NCBI GenBank assembly: GCA_034440615.1
Contig: JAOTOM010005144.1
Location: 186,001 to 250,000, forward strand
Source: Ashinkailepas kermadecensis
Lineage: Eukaryota; Arthropoda; Thecostraca; Neolepadidae
Direction: 5' to 3'
DNA length: 64,000 bases
Shown here piece by piece: positions 24,201 through 30,974 of the stretch. A program made the translations under genes and the position numbers. Under the pieces are notes generated by a model, which saw only the letters and a list, made by a program, of their open reading frames with translations, had not been told where the DNA came from and ran no database searches. Within the stretch, counting starts at the first letter, position 1, and each line of letters opens with the position of its first letter.

Positions 24201-24328
24201 CTCCCAGGAACCGCAGCAACAAGACGCTCCTACGCAGCAAGATCGCCGTGTTCAGTCAGCAGTGTCGCGGATTACATGGCACGGAGTACGCCGCCGCCAC
24301 CCTCAACACCGGTGACCTGGCTCTCTGA
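139..24328 (+). CDS. IPO13: Importin-13, 3' half (ten exons, 5' end outside window)
   Basis: Importin-13 is a karyopherin-beta family nuclear transport receptor built of HEAT repeats. It binds RanGTP and carries cargo in both directions through nuclear pores. Ten exons at 139-259, 3406-3531, 4222-4403, 5819-5989, 8169-8360, 10296-10433, 16889-17105, 17980-18135, 23687-23861 and 24208-24328 join in one phase-consistent frame of 1599 nt: 532 residues plus a TGA stop. I compared the product with the human IPO13 C-terminal half from memory. It follows it exon by exon and ends with CRGLHGTEYA, the counterpart of the vertebrate CRGLHGTDY tail. Roughly the first 430 residues, including the RanGTP-binding N-terminus, lie upstream of the window. 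Introns are packed with minisatellites, several of which repeat the splice junctions themselves. Family assignment is firm; individual boundaries rest on GT/AG signals, phase and family alignment rather than on transcripts. Confidence 0.9.
190..2706 (+). repeat. 28-copy 89-91 bp minisatellite made of an IPO13 exon end plus its splice donor
   Basis: Each unit starts at GCCATGCAGGCGGTGCGGGA, repeats the last ~70 bp of exon 139-259, then carries the intact donor GACAG/GTGAGTCC and about 20 bp of intron. Donors recur at about 260, 351, 442, 530, 621 and so on to 2680, 28 in all. Eleven units keep the coding sequence TCCAAGTGG (Ser-Lys-Trp). Seventeen carry TCTAACTAG or TATAACTAG, which puts a TAG stop in the exon frame. 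Unit length is not a multiple of three. Long open frames on both strands in this block are by-products of the repeat. Confidence 0.93.
2707..3405 (+). repeat. Intron remainder with short GC-rich tandem repeats
   Basis: About 2850-3045 is a degenerate 10- to 15-bp repeat of the type CGGTGCAGTGCTCAC. A 42-bp direct repeat, GGTAGACGTAACACTAGTGT onward, occurs twice at about 3173-3250. Nothing else in this stretch looks coding. Confidence 0.6.
3406..3531 (+). CDS. IPO13: IPO13 exon 2 of window
   Basis: The acceptor is TGTGTCGACAG and the donor ATCG/GTAGGT, phase 1 on both sides. It encodes LGESCDDDISVADSMRTVLL and then LTLPEIPYSNNKKLMAAALK. This is a helical HEAT-repeat segment aligning with the importin-13 region SIAETIDVNYSDVV...PRISISN. 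Confidence 0.87.
3532..3951. other. Intron, no supported feature
   Basis: AT-richer unique intronic sequence. The minus-strand open frames here have no recognisable domain. Toward its end it grades into decayed copies of the 67-bp repeat that follows. Confidence 0.5.
3952..4262 (+). repeat. 67-bp tandem repeat spanning the acceptor of IPO13 exon 3
   Basis: Units start with CAG-AC at 4019, 4086, 4153 and 4219 (spacings 67, 67, 66), with a more decayed copy from about 3952. Each contains a TCCAG or TTCAG acceptor-like end followed by sequence related to the first ~40 bases of exon 4222-4403 (the string ending CTGTCTGRA). The exon start is the last unit of the array. Confidence 0.7.
4222..4403 (+). 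CDS. IPO13: IPO13 exon 3 of window
   Basis: The frame requires the acceptor ACTCTCCAG at 4221 and the donor TGTAAG/GTCAGC at 4404, phase 1 to phase 0. An overlapping GTAAGG at 4400 would break the frame to the next exon. It encodes LEKLIPMLLAGL, DPDVALYSTMALKDICQEA and HAAPVLIACK, an IPO13 HEAT repeat with the typical KxxC motif. The first few residues lie in repeat-derived sequence and are the least certain. Confidence 0.82.
4401..5120 (+). repeat. 20-copy 36-bp minisatellite of an exon end plus donor
   Basis: The unit is GCCTGTAAGGTCAGCAC plus 19 bp of intron, repeated 20 times. Every copy keeps the string CTGTAAGGTCAGC or a one-base variant, the donor used by exon 3. The unit is 12 codons long and stays open in the exon frame, coding KVSTDHRPAIAC-type repeats from 4401 to a stop at 5286-5288. 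A triplet of variants (HIPAMAC, HRSVIAC, HRQAMAC) recurs in units 2-4 and again in units 9-12, suggesting block duplication inside the array. Confidence 0.9.
5429..5588 (+). mobile_element. tRNA-derived SINE (tRNA-Val-like head)
   Basis: The head at 5429-5500 has an A-box-like TGGTCTAGGGG and a B-box GGTTCGAGTCT. It has a perfect 5-bp T-arm (5476-5480 with 5488-5492) and an anticodon-loop string CTCACAA resembling tRNA-Val(CAC). The acceptor and anticodon stems are mismatched, so it is not a working tRNA gene. A body with CCCGCGACCAATCGGCG and a tail AACCAATAACCAACCAA follow. The body is shared with the minus-strand SINE at 42250-42445. Confidence 0.7.
5819..5989 (+). CDS. IPO13: IPO13 exon 4 of window
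   Basis: The acceptor is TGGCCCTCAG and the donor CTCA/GTGAGT, phase 0 on both sides. It encodes 57 residues including EVLQRGRLLGRECVRLMYVV and FVPDQQERLKGMDDIVRPF, then FKQLLDEKNS. This matches the importin-13 helix pair beginning VSQDVLMKQ and ending EKLAEEIPN. Confidence 0.9.
5990..7682. other. Intron with SINE-tail fragments
   Basis: Mostly unique sequence. At about 7103-7160 a degraded copy of the SINE 3' region reads CAGTCGACGCGCCCTAAAGC. At 7500-7550 another copy has ATGCGCCCTGAAGCCCTAAT followed by (AACT)n. No coding exon is evident. A perfect TGACGTCA lies at 6340-6347. Confidence 0.5.
7683..7882 (+). repeat. 20-bp minisatellite
   Basis: About ten degenerate units of CATCTATCTCACATGTGTAC run in tandem. 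Open frames in all three forward phases are by-products of the repeat. Confidence 0.85.
8020..8165 (+). repeat. Duplicated acceptor-proximal intron segment
   Basis: The string CTGACTGACTCACTGG followed by GTGCCGGT and a GGNCCTG motif occurs twice (about 8034 and 8092), directly before exon 5. The duplication stops short of the exon. Confidence 0.5.
8169..8360 (+). CDS. IPO13: IPO13 exon 5 of window
   Basis: It encodes KVISNKSLLVVRVNMFASL, FEPEQMSDPFVHPLLLLL and a helix ending EDEVMAE. This corresponds to the importin-13 segment NKLAIVHILGLLSNL through VVEAV, but lacks the acidic insert seen in vertebrates. The acceptor CTCAGCAG is a NAGNAG pair, so a start at 8166 would add one Gln. The donor is GAG/GTCAGA, phase 0. 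Confidence 0.88.
8361..8510 (+). repeat. Decayed duplication of the exon 5 donor region
   Basis: GTTATGGCCGAGGTCAGATC plus ACTGGGAAC (the exon end and donor, starting at 8349) is echoed at about 8417 by GTTATGGTCTGGATGATGCC plus ACTGGGAAC, followed by TTTTA and CCGA in both copies. The offset is about 68 bp and the copies are clearly diverged. Confidence 0.5.
8560..9600 (+). repeat. Degenerate GC/T-rich tandem repeat block
   Basis: Units of about 30 bp of the type GGGGCCCCAGCGTGATTTTT repeat with heavy divergence. A run of G at 8920-8935 and other homopolymers are present. It holds no exon-like sequence. Confidence 0.7.
9640..10280 (+). repeat. Compound minisatellite before IPO13 exon 6
   Basis: The motif GTGTGTGGTGGTTGTGGGTG recurs with CCTCTGCCCCCCACCC and GCCCTGACTTC blocks. 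The last two units (10116-10191 and 10201-10276) are 76-bp identical copies 85 bp apart, ending about 20 bp before the exon 6 acceptor. Confidence 0.8.
10296..10433 (+). CDS. IPO13: IPO13 exon 6 of window
   Basis: The acceptor is CTGTCCGCAG and the donor CAG/GTGGGT, phase 0 on both sides, 46 codons. It encodes CICHFLQRSMSSLGDAMEPY and then VDMSLNILSTLYSKEPHPQ, ending VLDLVKQ. This aligns without gaps to the human CAIFEKSVKTLLDDF...ALDLTRQ segment. Confidence 0.92.
10434..13288. other. Large intron, mostly unique AT-rich sequence
   Basis: A SINE-tail-like fragment lies at about 10668-10712 (CAGTCGATGCACCCCTAAAC). A short imperfect repeat, GCCACCGCTACCATATTT, lies at about 12915-12955. I see no exon or RNA gene here. 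Confidence 0.5.
13289..14131 (-). pseudogene. Non-LTR retrotransposon reverse transcriptase remnant
   Basis: Two minus-strand fragments carry RT signatures in order. 14131-13739 has FKSGDRTNPRNLRHISLL and LSKITTKIVCSKLVKYL (fingers/palm). 13678-13289 has SDPILLSLFTHDLVNFLPRG and HFTSYVEDTQVF. The catalytic YxDD box reads YVED, so the first catalytic aspartate is lost, and the two fragments are separated by stops or a frameshift. The style suggests a Jockey/CR1-type LINE; the clade is not certain. It lies antisense inside the IPO13 intron. Confidence 0.8.
14395..15095 (+). repeat. 39-bp minisatellite inside the LINE remnant
   Basis: About 18 units of GGCACGGCCCTCGTCTGAGC plus GGTATTGCTGCCGGTCAGT run in tandem. 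Three carry an extra GACGATAGG spacer (about 14395, 14520 and 14960). The block sits between the endonuclease and RT parts of the LINE. The unit is 13 codons long, giving long open frames on both strands that I do not regard as genes. Confidence 0.9.
15141..15985 (-). pseudogene. LINE endonuclease-domain remnant
   Basis: Minus-strand translation shows the AP-endonuclease style motifs LLFDDLNINIAK (about 15655-15621) and DDISDHQPI (about 15400-15370). Stops lie between them. This is the upstream half of the element whose RT lies at 13289-14131; the minisatellite at 14395-15095 separates the two. Confidence 0.7.
16128..16372 (+). repeat. Direct duplication of about 120 bp
   Basis: CGAGGGCGGCTGTCTATTCC begins two copies about 130 bp apart, each continuing through ACGAGCCGGCTCG, GAGGTCACTCGGACCTTGAG and CTGCTTAAGGCGA. 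The first copy has an extra GAGGAGGCCGGCTCG segment. Confidence 0.8.
16425..16880 (+). repeat. Minisatellite before IPO13 exon 7
   Basis: About 18 degenerate units of 21-30 bp of the form CTGACGTGACCTGGTCTGCC-CCTGGCG run up to the polypyrimidine tract of exon 7. Alternating forms end in GACCTGGTCTGCC, GACGTAGTCTGCC or GACTTCTGCC. Confidence 0.85.
16889..17105 (+). CDS. IPO13: IPO13 exon 7 of window
   Basis: The acceptor is TTGCCGGCAG and the donor CTGG/GTATGA, phase 0 to phase 1. It encodes LDGPLGRVMQQVFGQVCS, LGRFPESLIKFLEVLAQLV and KKQPAYVAGVNNQISELFLL. It corresponds to the human segment FQQGPRDHPDIVDSFMQLLA...KRKPDLFL. Confidence 0.9.
17096..17245 (+). repeat. Two-copy duplication of the exon 7 donor region
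   Basis: TTCCTACTGGGTATGAGGG at the exon end is echoed 82 bp downstream by TTTCCTGCTGGGTAGAGGA. Both are followed by GTGGTGGTTCTGTGCACTGC or a one-base variant. The copy therefore includes a second potential donor, CTGG/GTAGAG. Confidence 0.75.
17283..17437 (+). repeat. 77-bp direct repeat
   Basis: TTTGAGTGGGGAAAGGTTTG onward through CTCACTCACACAGTGTCGTT occurs twice with a 77-bp offset and near identity. It lies in the intron between exons 7 and 8. Confidence 0.9.
17811..18010 (+). repeat. Three 80-bp copies of the exon 8 acceptor and exon start
   Basis: TGCGGACAGG (or TGCAGACAGG) occurs at 17811, 17891 and 17971, exactly 80 bp apart. Each is followed by the first ~40 bases of exon 8 (GGCGGACCGGCG...GTGATG). 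Only the third continues as exon. In the first two the exon frame reaches a TGA in CGGCCTTGA, so use of those acceptors would truncate the protein. Confidence 0.9.
17980..18135 (+). CDS. IPO13: IPO13 exon 8 of window
   Basis: The acceptor GCGGACAG and donor ATCG/GTGAGG give phase 1 on both sides. It encodes ADRRVMRSACSFLAQFC and STLENTGVRLVSSLLLAI, matching the human TVKASCGFFTELL...MLLIAVLEAI. The first few residues (CACVCQ) come from the repeated unit and are an insertion relative to the family. Confidence 0.85.
18190..18660 (+). repeat. 12- to 15-bp simple minisatellite
   Basis: Degenerate units of CCGACACTGACTA and CCGACACTGATTA repeat about 35 times. It begins about 55 bp after the exon 8 donor. 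Confidence 0.9.
18790..19225 (+). repeat. Dispersed repeat, copy 1
   Basis: This unique-looking block resembles 30975-31265 in the same orientation. Shared landmarks are CGATGGC, CCGACCCGG/CTCGACCCGG, ACCGTAATGACC/ACCGTTAATGAC, TTCAAGT and TTCATGAAA/CTCATGAAG. It is probably a diverged fragment of an interspersed element; I cannot assign a class. Confidence 0.45.
19341..19394 (+). mobile_element. SINE 3'-tail copy 1 within the 39-bp array
   Basis: GCTACATGACCAATGTAGTC, then GATGCGCCCTAAAGCCCTAA and (AACC)n. This 3' end is related to the SINE at 5429. Its junction with the array (TTGGGCTGGGCGCTACATG) is identical to that of the second copy. Confidence 0.75.
20479..20543 (+). mobile_element. 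SINE 3'-tail copy 2 within the 39-bp array
   Basis: A near-identical repeat of the 19341-19394 segment with the same left junction and tail, followed again by array units. This indicates the tail was duplicated with the array rather than inserted twice. Confidence 0.75.
20890..21640. other. Unique AT-rich intron
   Basis: No repeat, exon or RNA gene recognised. It separates the 39-bp and 66-bp arrays. Confidence 0.5.
21680..23686 (+). repeat. 31-copy 66-bp minisatellite of the exon 9 acceptor and exon start
   Basis: CCACAG acceptors occur from 21701 to 23681 at an exact 66-bp period (30 intervals, no net indels). Each unit carries a pyrimidine-rich GTGCCCCGCTCCACAG, then the first ~40 bases of exon 9, and is 22 codons in the exon frame (DVSPVPRSTG-SRVPRDCVDHTA type). 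Three subtypes differ after the AG: GGAGCGGC, GGAGCCGC and GGGGCAGC, the last being the exon's own version. The unit has no stop in five of six frames, so openness alone does not prove coding. Confidence 0.95.
23687..23861 (+). CDS. IPO13: IPO13 exon 9 of window
   Basis: The start is the last of 31 equivalent acceptors. The frame then reads GGSVPRDCVDHTADVFLALN, RLNVGQLSRWLAVLM and DKKTFIKHVL, matching human GGQASRSLMDCFADILFALN and SLLSMWIKEAL. The donor CTCCA/GTCAGT is weak but gives the right phase (2) to join the last exon as Gln-Asn-Arg. Any upstream acceptor in the array would also keep the frame. Confidence 0.88.
23840..24060 (+). repeat. Decayed repeats of the exon 9 end and donor
   Basis: TTCATCAAACACGTGCTCCA with GTCAGTACATACGGCC is echoed by ATGCGTACTGCAGTCAATAC with TGACGGCC, and again by TTCATTAAACATTTGCTATA with GTCGGCACAC. 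The spacing is about 75-80 bp. The copies are strongly diverged but collinear. Confidence 0.6.
24208..24328 (+). CDS. IPO13: IPO13 terminal coding exon
   Basis: The acceptor is CCGTCTCCCAG; one base completes the Gln codon. It encodes NRSNKTLLRSKIAVFSQQ, then CRGLHGTEYAAATLNTGDLA-L and TGA at 24326. CRGLHGTEY is the conserved C-terminal signature of importin-13. The tail is about 10 residues longer than in vertebrates. I see no clear AATAAA nearby. Confidence 0.9.
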
Positions 24329-24379
24329 ACAGGAGTCCAGCTGACGGCCACCCTCTGAGTCAGGTGTCGATGGCCGCCC

Positions 24380-24690
24380 ACTGAATCAGGTGTCAACGAC
24401 CGCCCTCTGAACCGGGTGTCGACGACTACCCTCCGGACCAGGTGTCTTCTCACGGCCACCCTCCGGACCAGGTGTCGTCTCACGGCCACCCTCCTGACCA
24501 GGTGTCGTCTCACGGCCACCCTCCGGACCAGGTGTCGTCTCACGACCACCCTCTGGACCAGGTATCGACGGCCATCTCAGACCAGGTGCTGGCTAAAGGC
24601 CACCCTCGGAACCAGGTGTCGGCTCAGGGCCACCCTCGAGACAAGATGTCGACGGCCGCCCTCCGGGCCAGGCAGATGTCGGCTCACGCT
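24380..24690 (+). repeat. 30-bp minisatellite in the IPO13 3' region
   Basis: About ten units of GACCAGGTGTCGTCTCACGG plus CCACCCTCCG run in tandem. Related units resume at 24920-25180 after the MITE-like element. Confidence 0.88.
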
Positions 24691-24725
24691 GCAGTGTGTC
24701 CAAGTTCGCGATTTTAGGCGTAAAG

Positions 24726-24897
24726 GCTAGGATGTGAATACCATTTCATATTCATATAGCATCGAAGTCCTGAGGAATATATTCCTCAAATTTGGACGTT
24801 CGGTCTTTTTCGGGGTGAGGAATCAGCCGCATGCGGTTCTATTTCCATTGCCTATCACACACTCTCCAGAGAAAAGGTATTTTATTCACATCCTAGC
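24726..24897. mobile_element. 172-bp MITE-like element with 15-bp TIRs
   Basis: The perfect terminal inverted repeat GCTAGGATGTGAATA lies at 24726-24740, with its complement at 24883-24897. The interior is AT-rich and includes an exact 18-bp palindrome at 24771-24788 (TGAGGAATATATTCCTCA). It interrupts a minisatellite whose units flank it. I could not identify an unambiguous target-site duplication. Confidence 0.65.
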
Positions 24898-24919
24898 TCC
24901 TAACTCAGCGAATTTGGAC

Positions 24920-25185
24920 ACCCTAGCTCACGGCCACCCTCGGAACAAGGTGTTGGCTCAGGGTCACACTTGGGACTAGGTGTCGGCTCAGGGCCACCCT
25001 ACGGACCAGGTGTGTGCTCATGGCCACCCTACGGACCAGGTGTCGGCTCAGGGCCACCCTCGGGACCAGGTGTGGGCTCAGGGCCACCCTACGGACCAGG
25101 TGTGAGCCCAGGGTCACCATCCGGACCAGGTGTGAGCCCAGGGTCACCATCCGGACCAGGTGTCGATGTCCGCCCTCTGGATTGG
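24920..25185 (+). repeat. 30-bp minisatellite, second block
   Basis: Eight or nine units of CACCCTCGGACCAGGTGTCG plus GCTCAGGGC, related to the block at 24380-24690 but with TCAGGGCC in place of TCACGGCC. Confidence 0.88.
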
Positions 25186-25815
25186 AGCTCGGCTGCGGTA
25201 CACTCGCTGTCTCGCTGTCGGTGGACTCCGACGTAGCCGGCCGAGCGCGACTGCCGTGCTATCTCTGGTCGCTGCCCGTTTTGCACGCGCTAACTTTGCC
25301 AGCGGTCGGCTCAGGAGGAGGACGGCGGCGGCTGCGCCAACAGTGCCGGCTGTGCAGCCGCTCTTGACCCGGCCGACGGTCGCCGGCCGTCGCCGGCCGT
25401 CACCAGCTACCTGTGGACGTTGGTGCCCCTGCCGTCAGTCTAGTCTGGACACGGGCCGAGGCCGGATCGGTGCCGTCCGGGGCCCACCAAACGGCCGACG
25501 TGGCAGGAGGCAGGTATTCTGTGATATTATTTACTGTGGTTACAAGTCATCCACACCAGGCGGTGTCGCCCGCGACGAGCATTTTATCGCTTTATTTGAC
25601 GGTGATGTGTTCGATGACCTATACAATACACTGTCTGCTGATGTGGTGTTTTGCTCCGTTAAGCCGTAGCCAGATGCTTGTTACTTAGTGTGTTTGGAAA
25701 TGCGCTCAACTGCTACTCATCTGAAATTAGATGCGGTTCGACCTGCATGGTCGTTACCTCGTTGCACTACCTATAAGTATTACTGTTGCAGTTTCGCCGC
25801 AGTACCTATCCTACA
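25186..25815. other. Intergenic GC-rich to neutral sequence
   Basis: Open frames run through 25200-25670 but show no recognisable domain and no exon signals I trust. Confidence 0.4.
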
Positions 25816-26272
25816 GCTACAAACATACTAGCTGGCGGGGTTTCGGTTGGCAATACAGCACCAGTCGAACATGCTAGCTGGTGGGGCCCCTGTCTGGAAA
25901 ACGGCACCGGCCCAACGTATTAGCTGGCGGAGCCGCCGTCACGCACCAGTCCGAAGTATTAGCTGGCGGGATCTCCATCGCCAATACGGCACAAGTCAAA
26001 TATACCAGCTGACTGACCCCTGTCGACAATACAGTACCAGTCCGACATACTAGCTGGCTGGATCTCCATCGCCAATACGGCACAAGTCAAATATACTAGC
26101 TGACTGGCCCCTGTCGACAATACAGTACCAGTCCGGCATTCTAGCTGGCAGGATTCCCATCATCAATACGGCACAAGTCAAGTGCGCTAGCTTGCTGGGC
26201 CCCTGTTGGCAATGCAGTACCAGTCCCGCGTACTAGCTGACGGGACCCCCGTCGTCAATACGGCACTGGTGC
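25816..26272 (+). repeat. 45-bp minisatellite
   Basis: About ten degenerate units contain CTAGCTGGCGGGRYC, an ATCGCCAATACGGCAC or CGACAATACAGTACC block, and CAAGTC/CAGTCC. Two subtypes alternate. Confidence 0.8.
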
Positions 26273-26562
26273 GCCCTGGTGACGTGCACGGCCTTGTGTA
26301 TTTCTTGGTGGTTGCAATCTGATCGCAATTCTCGTTTGGAGCCGGTTGGCAGTTCCTGCTTCCCAGCTGTCGCAATGTAGCTGCGTCTGTCGGCAAAGCC
26401 CACAGCCAACTATAGGTCTGGATCCGGAGCACTGCGGGCCACTGGTGACGCCTGTTCTCATCCGGAATGTTTGTCTTTTTTTCCAACGTGCATGGATAAG
26501 AAAATTGACCACGCAGTGGTATTTCTCGCAATGAAATTGCAGGATATTCAACTCATGGTATT

Positions 26563-26595
<33 letters not shown>
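26563..26595. repeat. (AT)n microsatellite
   Basis: An uninterrupted AT dinucleotide run of about 30 bp. A second interrupted AT run lies at 27008-27041. Confidence 0.95.
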
Positions 26596-26597
<2 letters not shown>

Positions 26598-26599
26598 TT

Positions 26600-28060
26600 T
26601 TATACATTGGCTGTTGGAGAGAAGAGCGCATTTAGCTTTAGCAAGTTTTCTGTCTAGGTTTTCGTTTGATCGTATTGTTTTCTTCGTTTCGTTAGATAGC
26701 TGGTAAATTATTTCACCAAGAGACATGTGCAGTTATATTCGTTTATTGACGTTTCGGATTCAAACATTGATCCATTTTCAAAATCACCGCTTTGCACAAT
26801 GCAAATAAACACACAAGTATACTTTAAAAACATAAATTGAGCACAGGTTTCACACGAGCTATTCTCGCAACATCATCTCACATTTTGTCAATTCCTGAAG
26901 GCCCACCCACATAAACAAGTATATTCTCATCTGAACTATTTACAACAACCGTGAAGCACCGGATCGCATTTACATCGAAACGTGTTTGCCGCCCCCGTCC
27001 CCTTCGGATATATATATATTCATATATATATATATATATAATGAACAGCCTCAGTTTATCATAATGGCCGTTCACCATAAACGATAAGACTAAAAGAGAA
27101 TGACAATGTGCACAGTGTAACTGCAGCTGTGAAAAACGAGCACAGAAGTCCGGTCCAATGCAAATAATAGTTATATTTGCATTAAATGGCTTTAATATTT
27201 CATGCAACCTAACGATAAAGCTGCAGAACAATGTCGAGCCTGGCATGATTTGACGAAGGCGAAGGCAGTTTAAAATATTCCCACTTTTCGGAGAAATAAG
27301 GTACGTTCAGCAGGGAAGCAGGGAAATCTAGAACAATCGGTGAACAAACCATTATCAACGAAGACCAAGCTTGAAATTATTTCACTGCACGCATTGAATC
27401 AAATCAATGTTAGCTGGCATGTGCCAAACTTCTCGGTATGCCCAGCGATAAGGTGTATTGGATCAAGATGTCGTAACTACCATGCGCGGTCGTCATAAAG
27501 ATATGAATTGAGTATAAGCGTTTCAACGATCGTGTGCATATTTCTGATCGCAGTTCAAGAAAAGCTCTGCACATATGTTGCGCAGCTACAGACAGGAATA
27601 GCGATGGATCTGTCTTCGCAACTGGTAGTGCCTGTCAATGTGGTACACCCCGCACCGTCATCTGTGATACGCCACGTTTGTTCCTTCGCTGACCTCACGA
27701 GTACACTCTTGCTTTCCCAGTCGATGCGCTCCTAAGCTCCGGTGACCTGTGGGATCAGCAAACACGCAACAAATCAATTTACATGTCTGCAAATCGGCAC
27801 ATCGTTATTAATTGGTTGCCGACATTAAATTGTATATTTCAACTACTGTAATTTTACTCATCTACCCAAAGTTCATGCGGTTGAGAGGCCGTAGCCTTTC
27901 CAGGTGGTGTCGAATTGTTCTTCTTTAGTGAATGCCCCCACTGATGTCACATGTAACGACCAATATCTTTTCATACCCATTTAGAACTGTCAGGAATTAT
28001 TTCTTATCCTGAGACTCAATAAAGATATTACGTTTTTGTGTAACCTGTTTGGTGTTGTGT
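26600..28060. other. Intergenic AT-rich sequence
   Basis: Includes a minus-strand segment around 26900-26720 (AATGGATCAATGTTTG...CCGAAACGTCAATAAACG). This resembles the ends of some retroelements, but I found no supporting reading frame. A weak SINE-tail-like string, CAGTCGATGCGCTCCTAAGC, lies at about 27719. AATAAA lies at 28017. Confidence 0.35.
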
Positions 28061-28067
28061 GTGTGTG

Positions 28068-28097
28068 GGACTTATGACGTCATAAGTCCTATATATG
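28068..28097 (+). promoter_or_regulatory. Palindromic CRE next to a TATA-like box
   Basis: A perfect 22-bp palindrome at 28068-28089 is centred on TGACGTCA. TATATATG follows immediately at 28090. The layout resembles a core promoter with transcription to the right starting near 28120. No gene is visible downstream; a 50-bp array follows. Confidence 0.4.
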
Positions 28098-28210
28098 AGA
28101 CCGAGCAGACTTTTTCGCGACGAGAAGTGCGTTGGTTGTTGACTGGCATTGGGCCTGCTCTGATCTGTATGTTTCCTCCACCGACACTGGGGTGGGACCA
28201 AATCGATCGG

Positions 28211-28620
28211 CGGCTGCATGTGGGGACACAACGTGGCAACGTACACATCATGATGGCATGCACGTACGTGTAGGGACACAACGTGACAACGTACACATCA
28301 TGATGGCATGCACGTACGTGTAGGGACACAGCGTGACAACGTACACATCATGATGGCATGCACGTACGTGTAGGGACACAACGTGACAATGTACACATCA
28401 TGATGGCATGCACGTACGTGTAGGGACACAGCGTGACAACGTACACATCATGATGGCATGCACGTACGTGTAGGGACACAACGTGACAATTTACACATCA
28501 TGTTGGCACGCACGTACGTGTAGGGACACAACGTGGCAACGTACACCACATTATAGCATACACGTACATGTAGGTACACAGCATGATGGCATACACGTAC
28601 GTGCAGGGACACAATGTGAC
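28211..28620 (+). repeat. 50-bp minisatellite
   Basis: Units begin with the 10-bp palindrome CACGTACGTG at 28261, 28311, 28361, 28411, 28461 and 28511, exactly 50 bp apart, with flanking decayed copies. The inner part reads TAGGGACACAACGTGACAAC plus GTACACATCATGATGGCATG. Confidence 0.95.
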
Positions 28621-28804
28621 AACATACACATGTTTGCATATACAAAGCGTGCGTAAAAGCAACGTGCAAGTGAATGACGACGTGCGTGTCAGAGGAATGT
28701 GCGTATTGTGTGCTGTAGTGGTGAACGACGGAGGTGTGCGTACAGCAATGATATGTTGAGGTGTCATGCATGAGTGTTACGCTACATGGAGGTAAGGCAG
28801 CGTT

Positions 28805-29365
28805 TTACTGCAGCGGCAGCCTGAAATGGTATGATATGGTGGCATGTGGATCACTACGAGCGGAATTCTGCAGTGGTATGTTGCAGTGGTGTATGGGAGG
28901 AGAACGTTCAGTGAAATATTGTAGTGGCATATTGCAGCGGCATCCTGCAGTGGTACGTTGCAGTGGTGTATGGGAGGAGAACGTTCAGTGAGATATTGTA
29001 GTGGCATATTGCAGCGGCATCCTGCAGTGGTATTTCGCAGTGGTGTATGGGAGGAGAACGTTCAGTGAGATATTGTAGTGGCATATTGCAGCGGCATCAG
29101 ACAGTGGTATGTTGCAGTGATGTATGGGAGGATAATGCTCAGTTAAATATTGCAGTGACATATTGCAGTGGCATACTGCAGTCGCATGTTGCAGTGGTAT
29201 GCGGCTGCACTACACTGTGGCGGAATTATACAGTAGTATGTTGATGCGGTATGCAGCAGCGCTATACTGCAGCAGCATGTTGCAGTGGCATGCGGCAGCG
29301 CTGTACGGCAGTGACGTCCCGCGGTGGCATGCTCCACTGCCATCCTGCAGCAGAATGTTGCAGCC
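28805..29365 (+). repeat. Nested GCAGTGGYAT repeat
   Basis: Short units of about 10 bp (GCAGTGGTAT, GCAGCGGCAT) are organised into larger units that also contain ATGGGAGGAGAACGTTCAGT, at about 28886, 28968 and 29048. This gives a higher-order period of about 80 bp. Confidence 0.85.
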
Positions 29366-30410
29366 GTGAGTCGGTACACTGTCAGCCGCCGGCGGTCCAG
29401 CCGCGCGTCAATGACCCCTGGTGGTCGGTCTCCCAGCCCGTGGCGGGCGTACGGTGCCGGGCAGGAGTGAGGCCCACCGCCCTGCTGTGGTGAGATAGTT
29501 GCCACTGGTGAGTTGGTGCGCCAAGTCGGTGTGTCTTCACCTGGCGGCAGCCGAGCGGCAGCGGCACCACCGGCGGTGATGTGACGCTCCTGATGTGCCG
29601 GGTGGTAGTTTCGTCACCGGTGGTGAGTTGACTTGTCGCCTGTCTGTAGACAGAGCGACGATTTGGCTGCCCGGTGGTGTTGCTTGTCTAATGTAGCTGC
29701 TTCTCGTGCCGCTGCTGTGGTAAGCAAATGTGGATAACTCGGGATTGTCCCAGTACTGTACGCTTCCTTGATTTGTTTTCCGAAAACAAACGGTGTGAAT
29801 TTTTAGCGTCTGTCAGTTTTGGTATCACTGATTTGTCTGAACTCACTGATTTCTCGTTTTGCTGATCACTATATCACACACGTCACTCTAAGCAATGATA
29901 TAGCAGCAAAACAGCATGAGAACATTGACATAGCGAAGCTGATGCTCACAACTATTTGATCCCATACATGGTCCTTATCATGTCCTTATGGTGACTACCC
30001 TAGATAACTAACCTCGGAGTTATTGCTGTAGTCATAGATAAAGATGCTACAGCCATAAAGTGTTCTAACACTAAGCCAATGTTTATCACATCGAAGGTTA
30101 ACGTTGATAGGCTATTGCTGGTCAGTTTCCCTGTAATTAACTGATGAGGGCACTTGACAGAAATGTGAGGAGCCGCCACGACATGGCAAGCGCAAGATAG
30201 CAGCATGCACCGTGAAATCAGCTTCCAGACCGATCACCGATGCTCACTCGTTGGCTTATGAATGGTAAGGACGTGGTGTACAACAGCAGGATTCCGCCAT
30301 ATGTGAAAGCATCTTTACCCGCCTGCTCAGTGGTGAATCCATGGCTCTTGCCGCAACGGCGTAGCCCAGGGTTGTTGCGCTGGTCCGGCAGCGATTGCTG
30401 GTAGCCATCG
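29366..30410. other. Intergenic sequence, no supported feature
   Basis: GC-rich to 29650, then AT-rich. Several open frames but none with recognisable domains. Confidence 0.4.
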
Positions 30411-30414
30411 TCGG

Positions 30415-30740
30415 TCGTGTGATTGGCAGGATGCTGGCAGTATTCCGTTGTAGCTGCCGTTAAACGTCGCACGATGTGGCCGGATGTTGGATGTATCCGG
30501 TTGTGACTGCCGTCGCCGTCGTGTGATTGGCCGGATGTTGGATGTATCCGGTTGTGACTGCCGTCGCCGTCACGTTATTGGCCGGATGTTGGATGTATCC
30601 GGTTGTGACTGTCGTCATCGTCATGTGATTGGCCGGATGTTGGATGTATCCGGTGGTGACTGCCGTCGCCGCCATGTGATTGGCCGGATGTTGGATGTAT
30701 CCGGTTGTGACTGCCTTCGCCGTCGTGTGATTGGTGGATA
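30415..30740 (+). repeat. 51-bp minisatellite
   Basis: CGGATGTTGGATGTATCCGG recurs at 30481, 30532, 30583, 30634 and 30685 (exact 51-bp period), with a decayed leading unit. The unit is 17 codons long, so both strands stay open artificially. Confidence 0.93.
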
Positions 30741-30974
30741 TTTGCAGTACCTGGCGGGTGCGGCAGGACGTCTCAGCGGCTGGGCGTGACTGTTGTAGCC
30801 GCTGTGGTTCTGCTCTCCACACGAGGTACCGGTCCACTCGTCAGGCTGTTCAGCCCAGATCCGGAACCTGCCGCGGTGTCAGCCTTCAAGTGAGTACAGC
30901 CGCAGCCGTACTCCATCTCAAGAGGGCAGAGCTGTGATCGGTGGGTTTAGAACCAGGCCAAGTGAAACTCAGGC